This document shows, one piece after another, positions 9,841 through 18,675 of a stretch of 64,000 nt of DNA (the stretch's first letter is position 1; each line of letters opens with the position of its first letter). A program made the position numbers and the translations under genes. The stretch spans positions 1-64,000 of the forward strand of contig JASBYX010000003.1 of NCBI GenBank assembly GCA_029983755.1, written 5' to 3'. The notes under the pieces were generated by a model. The model made no database searches, was not told the origin of the DNA, and saw only the letters and a program-made list of their open reading frames with translations. This DNA is from Anaerovoracaceae bacterium (lineage in GTDB: Bacteria > Bacillota > Clostridia > Peptostreptococcales > Anaerovoracaceae).

Positions 9841-10140
9841 TTAAATTTCCATCTCAAGTAGAGCCATTGATAAGCTTTTCCCATGCTTATCTAGAGAAAG
9901 GGATCTGGTTACTCCACCGCCAAGAGTTTTATCCAAAACAAAATTCATAGCATACAATGAATCGATTTCGTATCTAATGACTTCACCATTGCAGATTTCC
10001 CCAAAGTATTCTTTGACTATCTCTGGAGTGACCTTTTCTTTAAGAATGGCGTAATCCTCTACATTATATGCTATTAGAGATATATTTGATATATCTCCCT
10101 TGTCTCCAGTCCTTGAGTGGGCAATTTCTTTCAATTTCAT
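9841..10140 (-). CDS. AtuA-like small C-terminal domain protein
   Basis: A 99-residue protein beginning KLKEIAHSRTGDKGDISNISL, the hallmark of the small domain found at the C-terminus of DUF1446/AtuA proteins; it is predicted to adopt a ferredoxin-like fold. In many bacteria this domain is fused to the large domain. Here it is a separate gene that starts one base after the stop codon of the DUF1446 gene, so the two should form a heteromeric complex. The biochemical activity of the family is not established beyond a link to acyclic terpene (citronellate) use in Pseudomonas. Confidence 0.8.
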   Translation of the reverse strand: MKLKEIAHSRTGDKGDISNISLIAYNVEDYAILKEKVTPEIVKEYFGEICNGEVIRYEIDSLYAMNFVLDKTLGGGVTRSLSLDKHGKSLSMALLEMEI

Positions 10141-10141
10141 T

Positions 10142-11494
10142 TTAAACCTCCAAATAATTGACTTTTACATTGACTGCACTGCGTGGCACAAATATGGAGC
10201 AAATAGACACTATGTTGGATGTCTTCTTGGTTGCTCCTCCGCCACCAGCAGGACCGTTAGTATATAGAGCTTCAACTTCGTTGCCTATTTGGTTTGCATT
10301 TCTTTGATCCCTTGTCCTTGCTGCAACTCTAAGGCGAATTTCCGGAAAACAAGAAGATGCAAACCCTGAAGATATTTTGTCGCCGTAAAGGGAATTGAAA
10401 CCTATGTATTCAATCTTTAATTCATTGAACTCGCAGCCAATGATTTTAAGCCTTTTTTCGATGATTTCAGCTGCTAATTTAGCTCTCTCAATGGCATTGC
10501 TTCCACCATATGAAATTTCACCTTCACCTATGTAGCAGTCTTTGTAGCCGATACTTACCTTGTAGGTATCCGGACGTCCATGGGAAGACGCGTTGCTAGC
10601 TTTAACAATATCTTTATCTATTTCCTTAAATTTAACTTTTGAAAAATCAGCAATTACATCAGGTGTCAAATATGATTCTGGATTATGAATCTCATAAATT
10701 GTTTGTTCCTTCAAAGTGTCCTCAGTGACAAGTCCACCTGCATCAGGGACCTTAGTCACAAAGAACTCTCCATCCTCTCCAATTTCTACGATAGGAAAAC
10801 CTAGCCTTTCAAGACATGGGACCTCCTTGTAACCGGGATCGGCAAAATATCCGCCTGTAGCTTGTCCACCACATTCCAAGAGATGGCCGGCAAGGGTTGC
10901 TTGACCCATTTCATAGATATTTTTATCAGCGTTCCAACCGAATTCGTAACATAGAGGACCAATTGTCAGTGCAGGATCTGAGACCCTACCTGTTATAACA
11001 ATATCTGCACCATTTTCCAGAGCCTCTACGATTCCTTCACAGCCCATGTAAACATTAGCAGATATAATTTTTTCTTTGATTTTACTCAGTTTAGAGCCAA
11101 GTTCAAGGACATCATTGTTGTAGTAATCAGATATGTTTTCAGAGATGTCATCTCCTGTAACATAGGCTATCTTCAGTCCGGTTATGTTTGCCTCCGACGC
11201 AAGTTTAGCAGTTACCCTAGCCGCCTCCACAGGGTTAGCTGCCCCCATATTTGTAATTACATTAATTTTATTTTTGCTTAAAATTGGAAGTATTTTTCCC
11301 ATACGATATTCGAGCAGCTGATTGTAGCCTTTTTTAGGATCTTTTAACTTATCCATTTGACCTATTGCAATTGTGCGTTCTGCTAGACACTCAAAAATGA
11401 TATAATCTAAATTTCCCTTTTCCATCAATTCAACTGCAGGTTCAATTCTATCTCCAGCATAGCCGGCACCGCTACCAATTCTTATTTTTTTCAT
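10142..11494 (-). CDS. DUF1446 / acyclic terpene utilisation AtuA family protein
   Basis: A 450-residue cytosolic protein of the DUF1446 family: the GSGAGYAGDR start, the VITNMGAANP stretch, the DIVITGRVSDPALT motif and the GGNEVEALYTNGPAGGGG-like C-terminal end are typical. It lies between a CitMHS transporter and the separate AtuA small-domain gene, all driven from a sigma-54 promoter. The context suggests catabolism of an imported organic (hydroxy or tricarboxylic) acid, but the reaction and substrate are unknown. Confidence 0.8.
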   Translation of the reverse strand: MKKIRIGSGAGYAGDRIEPAVELMEKGNLDYIIFECLAERTIAIGQMDKLKDPKKGYNQLLEYRMGKILPILSKNKINVITNMGAANPVEAARVTAKLASEANITGLKIAYVTGDDISENISDYYNNDVLELGSKLSKIKEKIISANVYMGCEGIVEALENGADIVITGRVSDPALTIGPLCYEFGWNADKNIYEMGQATLAGHLLECGGQATGGYFADPGYKEVPCLERLGFPIVEIGEDGEFFVTKVPDAGGLVTEDTLKEQTIYEIHNPESYLTPDVIADFSKVKFKEIDKDIVKASNASSHGRPDTYKVSIGYKDCYIGEGEISYGGSNAIERAKLAAEIIEKRLKIIGCEFNELKIEYIGFNSLYGDKISSGFASSCFPEIRLRVAARTRDQRNANQIGNEVEALYTNGPAGGGGATKKTSNIVSICSIFVPRSAVNVKVNYLEV

Positions 11495-11526
11495 GTATAC
11501 ACCTCATAAATATAAAGATTATTTTT

Positions 11527-12855
11527 CTACAAAACAATTGCACCTACCAAGATTCCCACAACAAGCATCACTATAGTAGTTAGAAATGCAAAAGGAAGGG
11601 TGCTTTTTTGATGTTCTCCCAGGTCAACTCCAGCTAGTCCTGTTAATAGGAAAGTGGCGCCAGTAAGAGGGCTGATAGGAAAACCTGTGGTCATTTGTCC
11701 AATTATGGAAGCTCTTGCCACCATTACAGGCTCTATCCCAAATGAATGTGCAGCTGTGGAAATGACAGGAAGCACTCCATAATAATATGAATCCGGGTCG
11801 AAAACGAGAGACAGAGGCATTGAGAGAATCCCTGTAACTAGCGGTATCTTAGTCCCAAGTGACTGCGGAATCAGTGAAACAAGGCCTTGGGCCATTGAAT
11901 CAAGCATTCCTGATCCCTTTATAATACCGGTAAAAGCTCCTGCTGCAAAAAGCATGCTGGCCATCATCAATGCAGAGGGAGCATGCTTATCTACAAGTTT
12001 TCTCTGCAATTCAATATTTGGATAATTACATATCATAGCTATGACAGTAGAAATCATAAAAACTACTTCCGGTGGAAGGATTCCCCTGACCAAGACATAT
12101 ACGGATACGACTATTAGAGTGATATTAAGCCAAAACATTTTTGGCCTTTTCATTGCCTCAATTTCTGCTTTTGAATCGTCCTCGTGAATCATGTTAATAT
12201 TTGGCTCTATATCTAGCTTGCCTATACGTTTCTTTTCTTTGTTTCCAAGATATATGGCTGTAAGTATTATGATCAAAAGCCCAACTCCTAAGGATGGTAA
12301 CATTGGAGTAAAAATCTCACTGGAAGAAGATTCAAGTGCAGTGATTGCTCTGATGGTCGGGCCACCCCAAGGAACCATATTCATAGTTCCTGCACCGAGG
12401 GCAGCACATGTAGCTAAAACAGTTTTTTTCATTCCCAATGATTCATAGAGAGGAAGCATTGCAGGTATGACAATTAAAAAAGTAACTGCGCCGGAGCCAT
12501 CTAGGTGGACTAGGGAAGCCAGAACGACAGTCCCAATACAAATCTTGACAGGATTGTTACCTACAATTTTTAAAGTTTTTTTGATAATAGGATCAAAAGT
12601 TCCCGCATCTGTAAGGATGCCGAAAAACAAAATAGCGAATATGAACATCACTCCGGTAGGGGCAATGTTCTTTATTCCATCAGTAATCAACTTTCCGAGT
12701 CCAACGTTCTCCCCAGAAAGAAGGTTTAGACTTTTCGCAGCAAAGTAGCCAAGTATCGGCACGATAATTAGTGCCAGCAGTGTTGATAGTTTCTTTGACA
12801 TTATCAGACCAAGCATAATCACAATGGTCAACAAACCTATAAGTCCTAAGCTCAT
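11527..12855 (-). CDS. CitMHS family metal-citrate/carboxylate symporter
   Basis: A 442-residue membrane protein with about 12 hydrophobic helices. The conserved stretch around VHLDGSGAVTFLIVIPAMLPL and NMVPWGGPTIRA identifies the CitMHS family, which imports citrate or a related acid complexed to a divalent metal with protons. It is the first gene of the sigma-54 operon and has a strong ribosome site (AAGGAGGT) at the start. The physiological substrate is probably what the two downstream DUF1446/AtuA proteins act on, by inference from operon structure. Confidence 0.8.
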   Translation of the reverse strand: MSLGLIGLLTIVIMLGLIMSKKLSTLLALIIVPILGYFAAKSLNLLSGENVGLGKLITDGIKNIAPTGVMFIFAILFFGILTDAGTFDPIIKKTLKIVGNNPVKICIGTVVLASLVHLDGSGAVTFLIVIPAMLPLYESLGMKKTVLATCAALGAGTMNMVPWGGPTIRAITALESSSSEIFTPMLPSLGVGLLIIILTAIYLGNKEKKRIGKLDIEPNINMIHEDDSKAEIEAMKRPKMFWLNITLIVVSVYVLVRGILPPEVVFMISTVIAMICNYPNIELQRKLVDKHAPSALMMASMLFAAGAFTGIIKGSGMLDSMAQGLVSLIPQSLGTKIPLVTGILSMPLSLVFDPDSYYYGVLPVISTAAHSFGIEPVMVARASIIGQMTTGFPISPLTGATFLLTGLAGVDLGEHQKSTLPFAFLTTIVMLVVGILVGAIVL

Positions 12856-12905
12856 AAGTACCTCCTTAAAGTTAAATATTAAATGATCTTAATAACGGTA
12901 ATAGA

Positions 12906-12921
12906 AGCAAACAGCATGCCA
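12906..12921 (-). promoter_or_regulatory. Sigma-54 (-24/-12) promoter of the CitMHS-DUF1446 operon
   Basis: Read on the minus strand, TGGCATGCTGTTTGCT matches the sigma-54 consensus TGGCACG-N4-TTGCA/T, with the invariant GG and GC separated by exactly 10 bases. It lies 51 bases before the CitMHS start and downstream of a gene for a sigma-54 activator, which strongly supports function. Confidence 0.85.
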
Positions 12922-12972
12922 AAGGATAAATGTTAAATTTTCAACAAAATAATAACACTCCGATGCAAATGG

Positions 12973-12988
12973 TTCTAAAATTTTAGAA
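12973..12988. promoter_or_regulatory. Palindromic upstream activating sequence for the sigma-54 activator
   Basis: TTCTAAAATTTTAGAA is a perfect 16-base palindrome centred about 60 bases upstream of the -24 element. This is the expected position for an enhancer site bound by the Fis-type HTH of the activator encoded just upstream. No T-run follows on either side, so it is not a terminator. Confidence 0.65.
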
Positions 12989-13089
12989 TCATGATACACC
13001 AGAGTGCATGTAAAACAATAATATATGTCTTAAGCTCCATAATTTACAGGGAATTGAGTTGATTTTAAATATTTATAAAAATTTAGAAA

Positions 13090-14436
13090 CTAATTCTGAG
13101 ACTTTTCTAAATTTTTATAAAGGTTTATTTTGTTGTAGAGAGATGCGAGTGATATTCCGAGAATCTCCGCTACTTTGACTTTGTTTTGATCATTTTTATC
13201 CAGCTCCTTGATAATTTCCATCCCTTCAAACTCTATAGTTCTGTTTTTTAAGGTAGAAGTTTCTGATGAAACATTCGACGATTCTACAATCTTTGGAGGA
13301 AAGTTATCGGTATCAAGGATATCATCATCGCTCATCACTGCAGAAAATTCAATGACATTTTTAAGTTCTCTAATGTTTCCGGGCCATGCGTAACATCCAA
13401 TCAATAATTTTGATCTTTCAGATAGCGAAAAATTTCTCTTAAGCCTTGTTCTTAAAGAATTTATGAAAATTGAAGAAAGTTCCAGTATATCTTCTTTTCT
13501 CTCTCTGAGTGGAGCTATCTTAATAGGTATGGTGGATATCCTATAGAACAAATCGTCACGGAATTTACCTTTTTCTATATATTCGCTTAAATTAACGTTA
13601 CATGCACTGATAACGCGAACATTTATCGGGATTTCCTTATGTCCTCCAACCCTTCTAATTTTTCTTTCCTGCAAAACCCGAAGAAGTTTTGATTGAAGAT
13701 TTATATTCATCTCAGAGATTTCATCGAGAAAGATAGTCCCACCTTCTGCAGCCTCAAAAAGTCCAATTTTGCCCCCTTTAATTGCACCTGTGAAGGCTCC
13801 GTCCTCATACCCAAAAAGCTCGGATTCAAGAATATCTCTTGAAAAGGTCGAGCAGTTAATTGCCACGAAAGGATACATATTCCTTTTTGACTCGTTGTGT
13901 ATGGACTGAGCATAAAGTTCTTTGCCCGTACCACTTTCTCCTTGAATGAGCACATCAACATCGGAGGTAGCTATTTTTTTAGCAAATTCTTTAGTAGCTT
14001 TTGAAACTTCAGAAACTGCCACAATGTCTTCAAAAGTGTAGTGAGCACCGTTGGACTCTTTGATTCTTTGAGCTAAAAATCGTCTTTGTCGATCAAGGTC
14101 TTCTAGGGTGTCTTTCACGACTCTAGCATCATTTAAGAAAGTTACTATAGAAATTGCACCGGATATCTGATTGCTATCAACTATGGGATATATGTTAACA
14201 AAATACTCTTGTGAACCTTCCTTTCTCAGCAGTCCAAATACTGGTTTACCGGTTTCTATAACCTGTGGCAACCTCGCACCGGGTCTGAACTCATATATAG
14301 GCTTCCTGTCTACTTCATCAAATTTCTTATCAATGAAATTCAAATAGCTGTCGTTGCAATAAACTATATTGGAAAATTTATCTGTAATTAGAATTCCCTC
14401 ATGTAGATACTGAAAAAGCTTGTGATAAAGGTCCAT
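13090..14436 (-). CDS. Sigma-54-dependent transcriptional activator (PAS-AAA+-Fis HTH)
   Basis: A 448-residue enhancer-binding protein. A PAS sensor domain spans roughly residues 5-110 and a short coiled linker 110-128. The AAA+ domain has Walker A GESGTGKE (166-173), the sigma-54 contact loop GAFTGA (213-218) and Walker B TIFLDEI (234-240). A Fis-type HTH lies at about 405-440 (LGISLASLYNKINLYKN). It should remodel sigma-54 polymerase at the neighbouring -24/-12 promoter. The PAS domain probably senses the imported acid or a product; there is no receiver domain, so it is not a classical response regulator. Confidence 0.9.
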   Translation of the reverse strand: MDLYHKLFQYLHEGILITDKFSNIVYCNDSYLNFIDKKFDEVDRKPIYEFRPGARLPQVIETGKPVFGLLRKEGSQEYFVNIYPIVDSNQISGAISIVTFLNDARVVKDTLEDLDRQRRFLAQRIKESNGAHYTFEDIVAVSEVSKATKEFAKKIATSDVDVLIQGESGTGKELYAQSIHNESKRNMYPFVAINCSTFSRDILESELFGYEDGAFTGAIKGGKIGLFEAAEGGTIFLDEISEMNINLQSKLLRVLQERKIRRVGGHKEIPINVRVISACNVNLSEYIEKGKFRDDLFYRISTIPIKIAPLRERKEDILELSSIFINSLRTRLKRNFSLSERSKLLIGCYAWPGNIRELKNVIEFSAVMSDDDILDTDNFPPKIVESSNVSSETSTLKNRTIEFEGMEIIKELDKNDQNKVKVAEILGISLASLYNKINLYKNLEKSQN

Positions 14437-14527
14437 TATCTCTCCTCAACTAAAAATCTAAATGCTAATCTTTCGAGAAATATGATAAATCGAATCGAAG
14501 TATAACGTTAAAACGGAATCCCTACAC

Positions 14528-15886
14528 CTAAACCAAATGCAAAATCGAAGATGCCAGTCTGAAGTAAATCATCAGTGCGCCGGCATCCACTATGGTGGTG
14601 ATAAGCGGACCTGCCATGATTGCAGGGTCAAGTTTCAGCTTTTCGGCAATGATTGGGAGCATGCTCCCCACCATCTTAGCCATGAGAACAGTACAGATCA
14701 AAGTAGCGGAAACTGCAAAAGCGATAGGCGTAGCAAGGTGATTGATGAGCACAAGCCTAGCGAAATTAACCGTGGCAAGGATAACGCCACAGATCACCGC
14801 AACCCTAGCCTCCTTCCACATAACCTTCAGAAAGTCTCTAGTTTCAATATCTCCCGTGGCAAGTCCACGGATAATCAGCGTTGATGACTGAGAACCGGCG
14901 TTACCGCCTGTGTCCATCAGCATAGGTATGAATGCTGACAAAATAGTCAACTTATCTAAGGTATGCTGATACCCTTCGATGATCGCTCCGGTGAAGGTTG
15001 CTGATACCATAAGGATCAACAGCCACAAAACCCTGTGTTTTGCCAAGGCAAAGACAGATAGATCAAGATAGACTTCTTCGGAAGGTGTCATTGCAGCCAT
15101 CTTCTGGAAGTCCTCTGTTGCCTCGTCCTCAATTACATCAATGATATCGTCAAAGGTTACGATACCTGTTAGCCTGTAGTTGTTGTCAACAACAGGAAGA
15201 GCCAAGTATCCATATCGCTTCAAGGTGTCAGCAACGTCCTCCTGGTCGTCATGGGTGTTCACTGTAATAACATCATCATCCATGAGATCCCCAACCTTAG
15301 CATCAAGGTCAGCAGTCACAAGCTCCCTTAGAGAAACGATGCCGAGAAGCTTTTTTGTTTGAGTAATAACATAGCATGTGTAGACGGTTTCCTTGGAAAG
15401 CCCCACCTCTCTAACGTGCTCGATGGCCTCCCTCACGGTCATGTTTGGGGAGAGTTCCACAAATTCTATGGTCATCAGTGCTCCTGCAGAGTGCGGAGGA
15501 TATGCGAGGAATTCGTTTATCAGCTTTCTCTGCTCAGGCTCGATGTTTTGGAGCACATCGGAAACGATTTCTGCTGGCATCTCTTCAAGAAGGTCGATCA
15601 TGTCGTCAAAGTAAAGGTCTGCAACAAGTTCGTTAAGTTCCTTCACAGTTATGAGCTGAGCAATACGCTTTTGCCTTTCACTTTCAAAATACGGCATTAC
15701 TTCAACGGCAAGCTCCTTAGGTAGGAGTCTGAACACGACAAGGGCCTCTGGTTCCTCAAGCTCATCTATTATATCCGCAATGTCCACAGGCTTGAGGTCT
15801 ATCAAAAGTTCTTTGAGCTGGGACATTTTCTTTTCCTCAATAAGTCGGAGGATTTCCTGCATTTTGCTTTCAAGATTGATGTTCAT
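14528..15886 (-). CDS. mgtE: Magnesium transporter MgtE
   Basis: A 452-residue protein with the full MgtE layout: a helical N domain (about 5-130) rich in the EMPAEIVSDVLQNI-type repeats, two CBS domains (about 135-255), a connecting helix, and five transmembrane helices (about 285-450) with the GGNAGSQS motif of the pore. It is a Mg2+-gated Mg2+ channel dimer in the cytoplasmic membrane. No M-box riboswitch was found upstream, so regulation is probably by direct Mg2+ gating. The gene is monocistronic on the minus strand. Confidence 0.92.
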   Translation of the reverse strand: MNINLESKMQEILRLIEEKKMSQLKELLIDLKPVDIADIIDELEEPEALVVFRLLPKELAVEVMPYFESERQKRIAQLITVKELNELVADLYFDDMIDLLEEMPAEIVSDVLQNIEPEQRKLINEFLAYPPHSAGALMTIEFVELSPNMTVREAIEHVREVGLSKETVYTCYVITQTKKLLGIVSLRELVTADLDAKVGDLMDDDVITVNTHDDQEDVADTLKRYGYLALPVVDNNYRLTGIVTFDDIIDVIEDEATEDFQKMAAMTPSEEVYLDLSVFALAKHRVLWLLILMVSATFTGAIIEGYQHTLDKLTILSAFIPMLMDTGGNAGSQSSTLIIRGLATGDIETRDFLKVMWKEARVAVICGVILATVNFARLVLINHLATPIAFAVSATLICTVLMAKMVGSMLPIIAEKLKLDPAIMAGPLITTIVDAGALMIYFRLASSILHLV

Positions 15887-16021
15887 TTGTCTCCCCTTTC
15901 TGCTTCTTCAAATTTTTACTATTATCTTTGGTACACGGGACTTTAAGTTTAGTTCTACATTTGTGAAGAAATAGTGGATATTAATTATGTATTCATCACA
16001 GTCCGAAAATTGCCCAATACA

Positions 16022-16050
16022 TTGTAACACGAAAAATACCCCGTTACAAA
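16022..16050 (-). promoter_or_regulatory. Candidate promoter of mgtE
   Basis: On the minus strand TTGTAA and TACAAT stand 17 bases apart, 136 bases before the start. The same bases form an inverted repeat (TTGTAAC...GTTACAA), so an operator is also possible. The rest of the 460-base interval 15887-16347 is AT-rich and shows no gene. Confidence 0.35.
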
Positions 16051-16347
16051 CGATACTGCTTTCGGTTTTGTAAGTCTTTGCACAGGACGATGAAAGAAAC
16101 ATTTAGGATAGTCCCAAGAGGGTACAAATGGTAAAACAGTTATTTCGTTACAAATCAATAAAGGGAGCCAATACTTAATTATTTAAAACAGATTCTAAAA
16201 GAGGGATTAATTATTTTGTCTGAAAATTTTAGGATCTCGATATTTCAGGAAATGGCCTTTGAAATCCATTGGGCAGAGTGCTATAAAGTTACATATATAT
16301 TTAATAAAAATGCGTATTTACAACATATTGTTAAGTGAGGGTGTATT

Positions 16348-17318
16348 ATGGAGGTACAAAGACCAAGATATTTAAATAAACTTATCGATAAAAGGCATAA
16401 TGGAAGAGTCAAGATTATTACAGGTATAAGGAGATGTGGGAAATCCTATCTTTTGTTTGGACTATATAGAAAGTATTTGCTTTCAAGTGGAGTGAAAAGC
16501 AATCAAATAATAGCGCTTGCTTTGGATAGTTTGAAGAATATAAAATACAGAAATCCAATAGAACTTGATAAGTATTTGAGAGCTAAAATTCAGAGCGAAG
16601 AACTTCAGTACTATATTTTCATTGATGAGATTCAATTTGTAGAAGAAATACCCAATCCATATTTAGAAGGTGCAGACTAGAAAATAACTTTTATAGATTT
16701 GGTACTAGGACTTATGAAAATCCCAAATGTAGATTTATATGTTACCGGGAGCAATTCAAGGATATTTTCATGTCAGAGAAAAAGATAAAAATATCACAGT
16801 TCACAGTAAGCAACTATTTGGATTATTTTATAGAAGCATTTTTAATTGAAAAAGCTAGAAGATATGATGTGAAGGGAAGACAATACATTTCATCTCCATA
16901 TAAATACTATTTTTCAGATGTTGGACTTAGAAATGCTAGATTGAATTTTAGACAGAACGAACCGTCCCATATTATGGAGAATATAATTTATAATGAGCTC
17001 AGAATGAGGGGGCTCAATGTAGATGTGGGTGTTGTAGAATATAACTATAAGGATGAGAATAAAAAAACAGCAAGAAAATATTTAGAAGTAGATTTTGTTA
17101 TAAATCGGGGAAGTAACAGGTATTATATTCAGTCGGCACTCAACGTTGATACCAAAGAAAAACAGTTCCAAGAAACAGAATCTTTAAGAAGAACGGGAGA
17201 TTCATTTAGGAAAATAGTCATAGTCAGAAATAATATTGTACCAAGATTTGATGACGACGGTATTTTATACATAGGAGTAGAGGACTTTCTTTTAGATGAA
17301 AAAATATTAGAGCTATAG
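16348..17318 (+). pseudogene. Broken AAA (P-loop) / DUF4143 ATPase gene
   Basis: Two pieces of one family protein survive. Residues 1-110 hold the AAA_14-type P-loop (GIRRCGKSYLL) and the Walker B region (YIFIDEIQF). An in-frame TAG at 16678-16680 interrupts it, although the same frame continues with KITFIDLVLGLMKIPNVDLYVTGSNSRIFS. The frame is then lost near 16765, and a second frame (16770-17318) supplies the DUF4143 C-terminal domain. Normal members run to about 400 residues, so a stretch of about 100 or more residues around the junction has been deleted. The gene is AT-rich and isolated. Confidence 0.8.
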
Positions 17319-17367
17319 ACCCATCTATGTTGGCTTAAACATGATTTAAAATGTATTAAAAACCCCC

Positions 17368-17395
17368 TTGACTACGCTAAACAGATGTGTAATAA
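17368..17395 (+). promoter_or_regulatory. Candidate promoter of the psuK-psuG-exoA group
   Basis: TTGACT at 17368-17373 followed after 16 bases by TAATAA (17390-17395), about 55 bases upstream of the kinase start and its GAGGAGG ribosome site. Confidence 0.4.
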
Positions 17396-17449
17396 TATAA
17401 ACAAAAGATTAGGGATTACCTTAGAACCTGAGAGGAGGTTTCGGAAGTC

Positions 17450-18535
17450 ATGGTGACAGATAGAGAGCAAGAGATCCTAAAGTTGGTAAAGCAAAATCCT
17501 ATGATCTCCCAGCAGGAACTTGCAGAGGAACTTGGAATTACAAGATCCTCTGTAGCAGTTCACATTTCCAATCTCATGAAAAAGGGAGAGATCCAAGGGA
17601 AGGGTTATGTTATCGGGAGCAATTCCTATGTTGTGGTAGTCGGTGGACTCACCAGAGATGTGGGTGGCAAGCCATTTTCAAAGCTGATTATGGAAGATTC
17701 AAATCCCGGTACCGTGAAGACAACCCTAGGTGGTGTCGGCAGAAATATTGCCCACAATATCAGCCTTCTGGGAATTGAAACTAAAATGCTGACGGCTGTT
17801 GGAAGCGACCAGATGGGAAAGACTATCAGAGATCACAGCCCCCATGAGAAGATGGATTTTAGTCACATTCTCGGGGTAGATGGCCAAGAGACTGCTACGT
17901 ACTTATACATTGCAGATCAGAAAGGGGATATGGTTTCGGCTATTGCAGACATGCAGGTATTCGATCACATTTCTCCTGAATACGTGGAGAGCAAAAGGTC
18001 CCTAATAGGAAAATCAAAGGCTGTGGTTGTGGATGCAAACATTCCTTTTGAGACTATGGAGAAGATTGCAAGCATATTCAAGGGGCCGATATTTGTGGAT
18101 CCTGTTTCCACAGAGAAGGGAAAAAGGCTCAAGTCATTTTTAAAGCATATACATACTCTAAAGCCCAACAAGATGGAAGCCGAAATGCTAAGCGGAGTGA
18201 CCATAGTAGACGAAAAAACGCTGAAAGAAGCTGCCGATGTTTTGTTGAAAAAGGGTGTAAAGAGGGTATTTATAAGTTTAGGAAGAGACGGAGTCTATGC
18301 AGCCAGTGGAATGGAAAGAATTTTGGCACCTACTCTGCCGGTGAAACTTGCAAATGTCACCGGTGGTGGAGACTGCTTCATGGCGGGGCTTGTTTACAGC
18401 TATTTGAATGACTTTAGTCTCAAAGACACTGTTAAGCTTTCCCTTGCGGCTTCGGCCATGGCGGTTGAAGGGGATCAGACGATAAATGAGGAAATTACTA
18501 TCGAAAAGGTTATCGCAAGGGCGGGCCTTGGATGA
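17450..18535 (+). CDS. psuK: Pseudouridine kinase-type PfkB sugar kinase with N-terminal winged HTH
   Basis: A 361-residue protein. Residues 1-58 form a winged helix-turn-helix (QEILKLVKQNPMISQQELAEELGI). The rest is a ribokinase/PfkB kinase with the glycine-rich GGVGRNIAHN motif and the anion-hole signature TGGGDCFMAGL near residue 305. Its partner gene encodes pseudouridine-5'-phosphate glycosidase, so the substrate is most likely pseudouridine (phosphorylated at O5'). The HTH suggests it may also bind DNA and control its own operon; this is known architecture for the YeiI/PsuK group, and the regulatory role is inferred. Confidence 0.8.
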   Translation: MVTDREQEILKLVKQNPMISQQELAEELGITRSSVAVHISNLMKKGEIQGKGYVIGSNSYVVVVGGLTRDVGGKPFSKLIMEDSNPGTVKTTLGGVGRNIAHNISLLGIETKMLTAVGSDQMGKTIRDHSPHEKMDFSHILGVDGQETATYLYIADQKGDMVSAIADMQVFDHISPEYVESKRSLIGKSKAVVVDANIPFETMEKIASIFKGPIFVDPVSTEKGKRLKSFLKHIHTLKPNKMEAEMLSGVTIVDEKTLKEAADVLLKKGVKRVFISLGRDGVYAASGMERILAPTLPVKLANVTGGGDCFMAGLVYSYLNDFSLKDTVKLSLAASAMAVEGDQTINEEITIEKVIARAGLG

Positions 18536-18586
18536 TAGCAAGGAGCTCGGGAAAATATTCTATAATGTAATCAATATAGTTAAACG

Positions 18587-18636
18587 AAAAATGCATGATG
18601 AAGAAAATGCAAAATGAAGAAAATGCATGATGAAAA
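18587..18636 (+). repeat. Short imperfect direct repeats before psuG
   Basis: The unit ATGAAGAAAATGCA recurs two to three times in tandem (AAATGCATGATGAAGAAAATGCAAAATGAAG...) in the gap between psuK and psuG. It looks like local slippage duplication; no function is apparent. Confidence 0.5.
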
Positions 18637-18675
18637 TGAAAGGTGAATTTGATGATTAAAATGGAGGGAAATAAA

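Noticed and set aside
16022..16050. Terminator hairpin upstream of mgtE
   Set aside because: The TTGTAAC/GTTACAA arms are only seven bases, far apart and not followed by a T-run, so a promoter or operator reading is better.
15887..16130. M-box magnesium riboswitch before mgtE
   Set aside because: The conserved M-box core sequences are not present on the minus strand of this leader.
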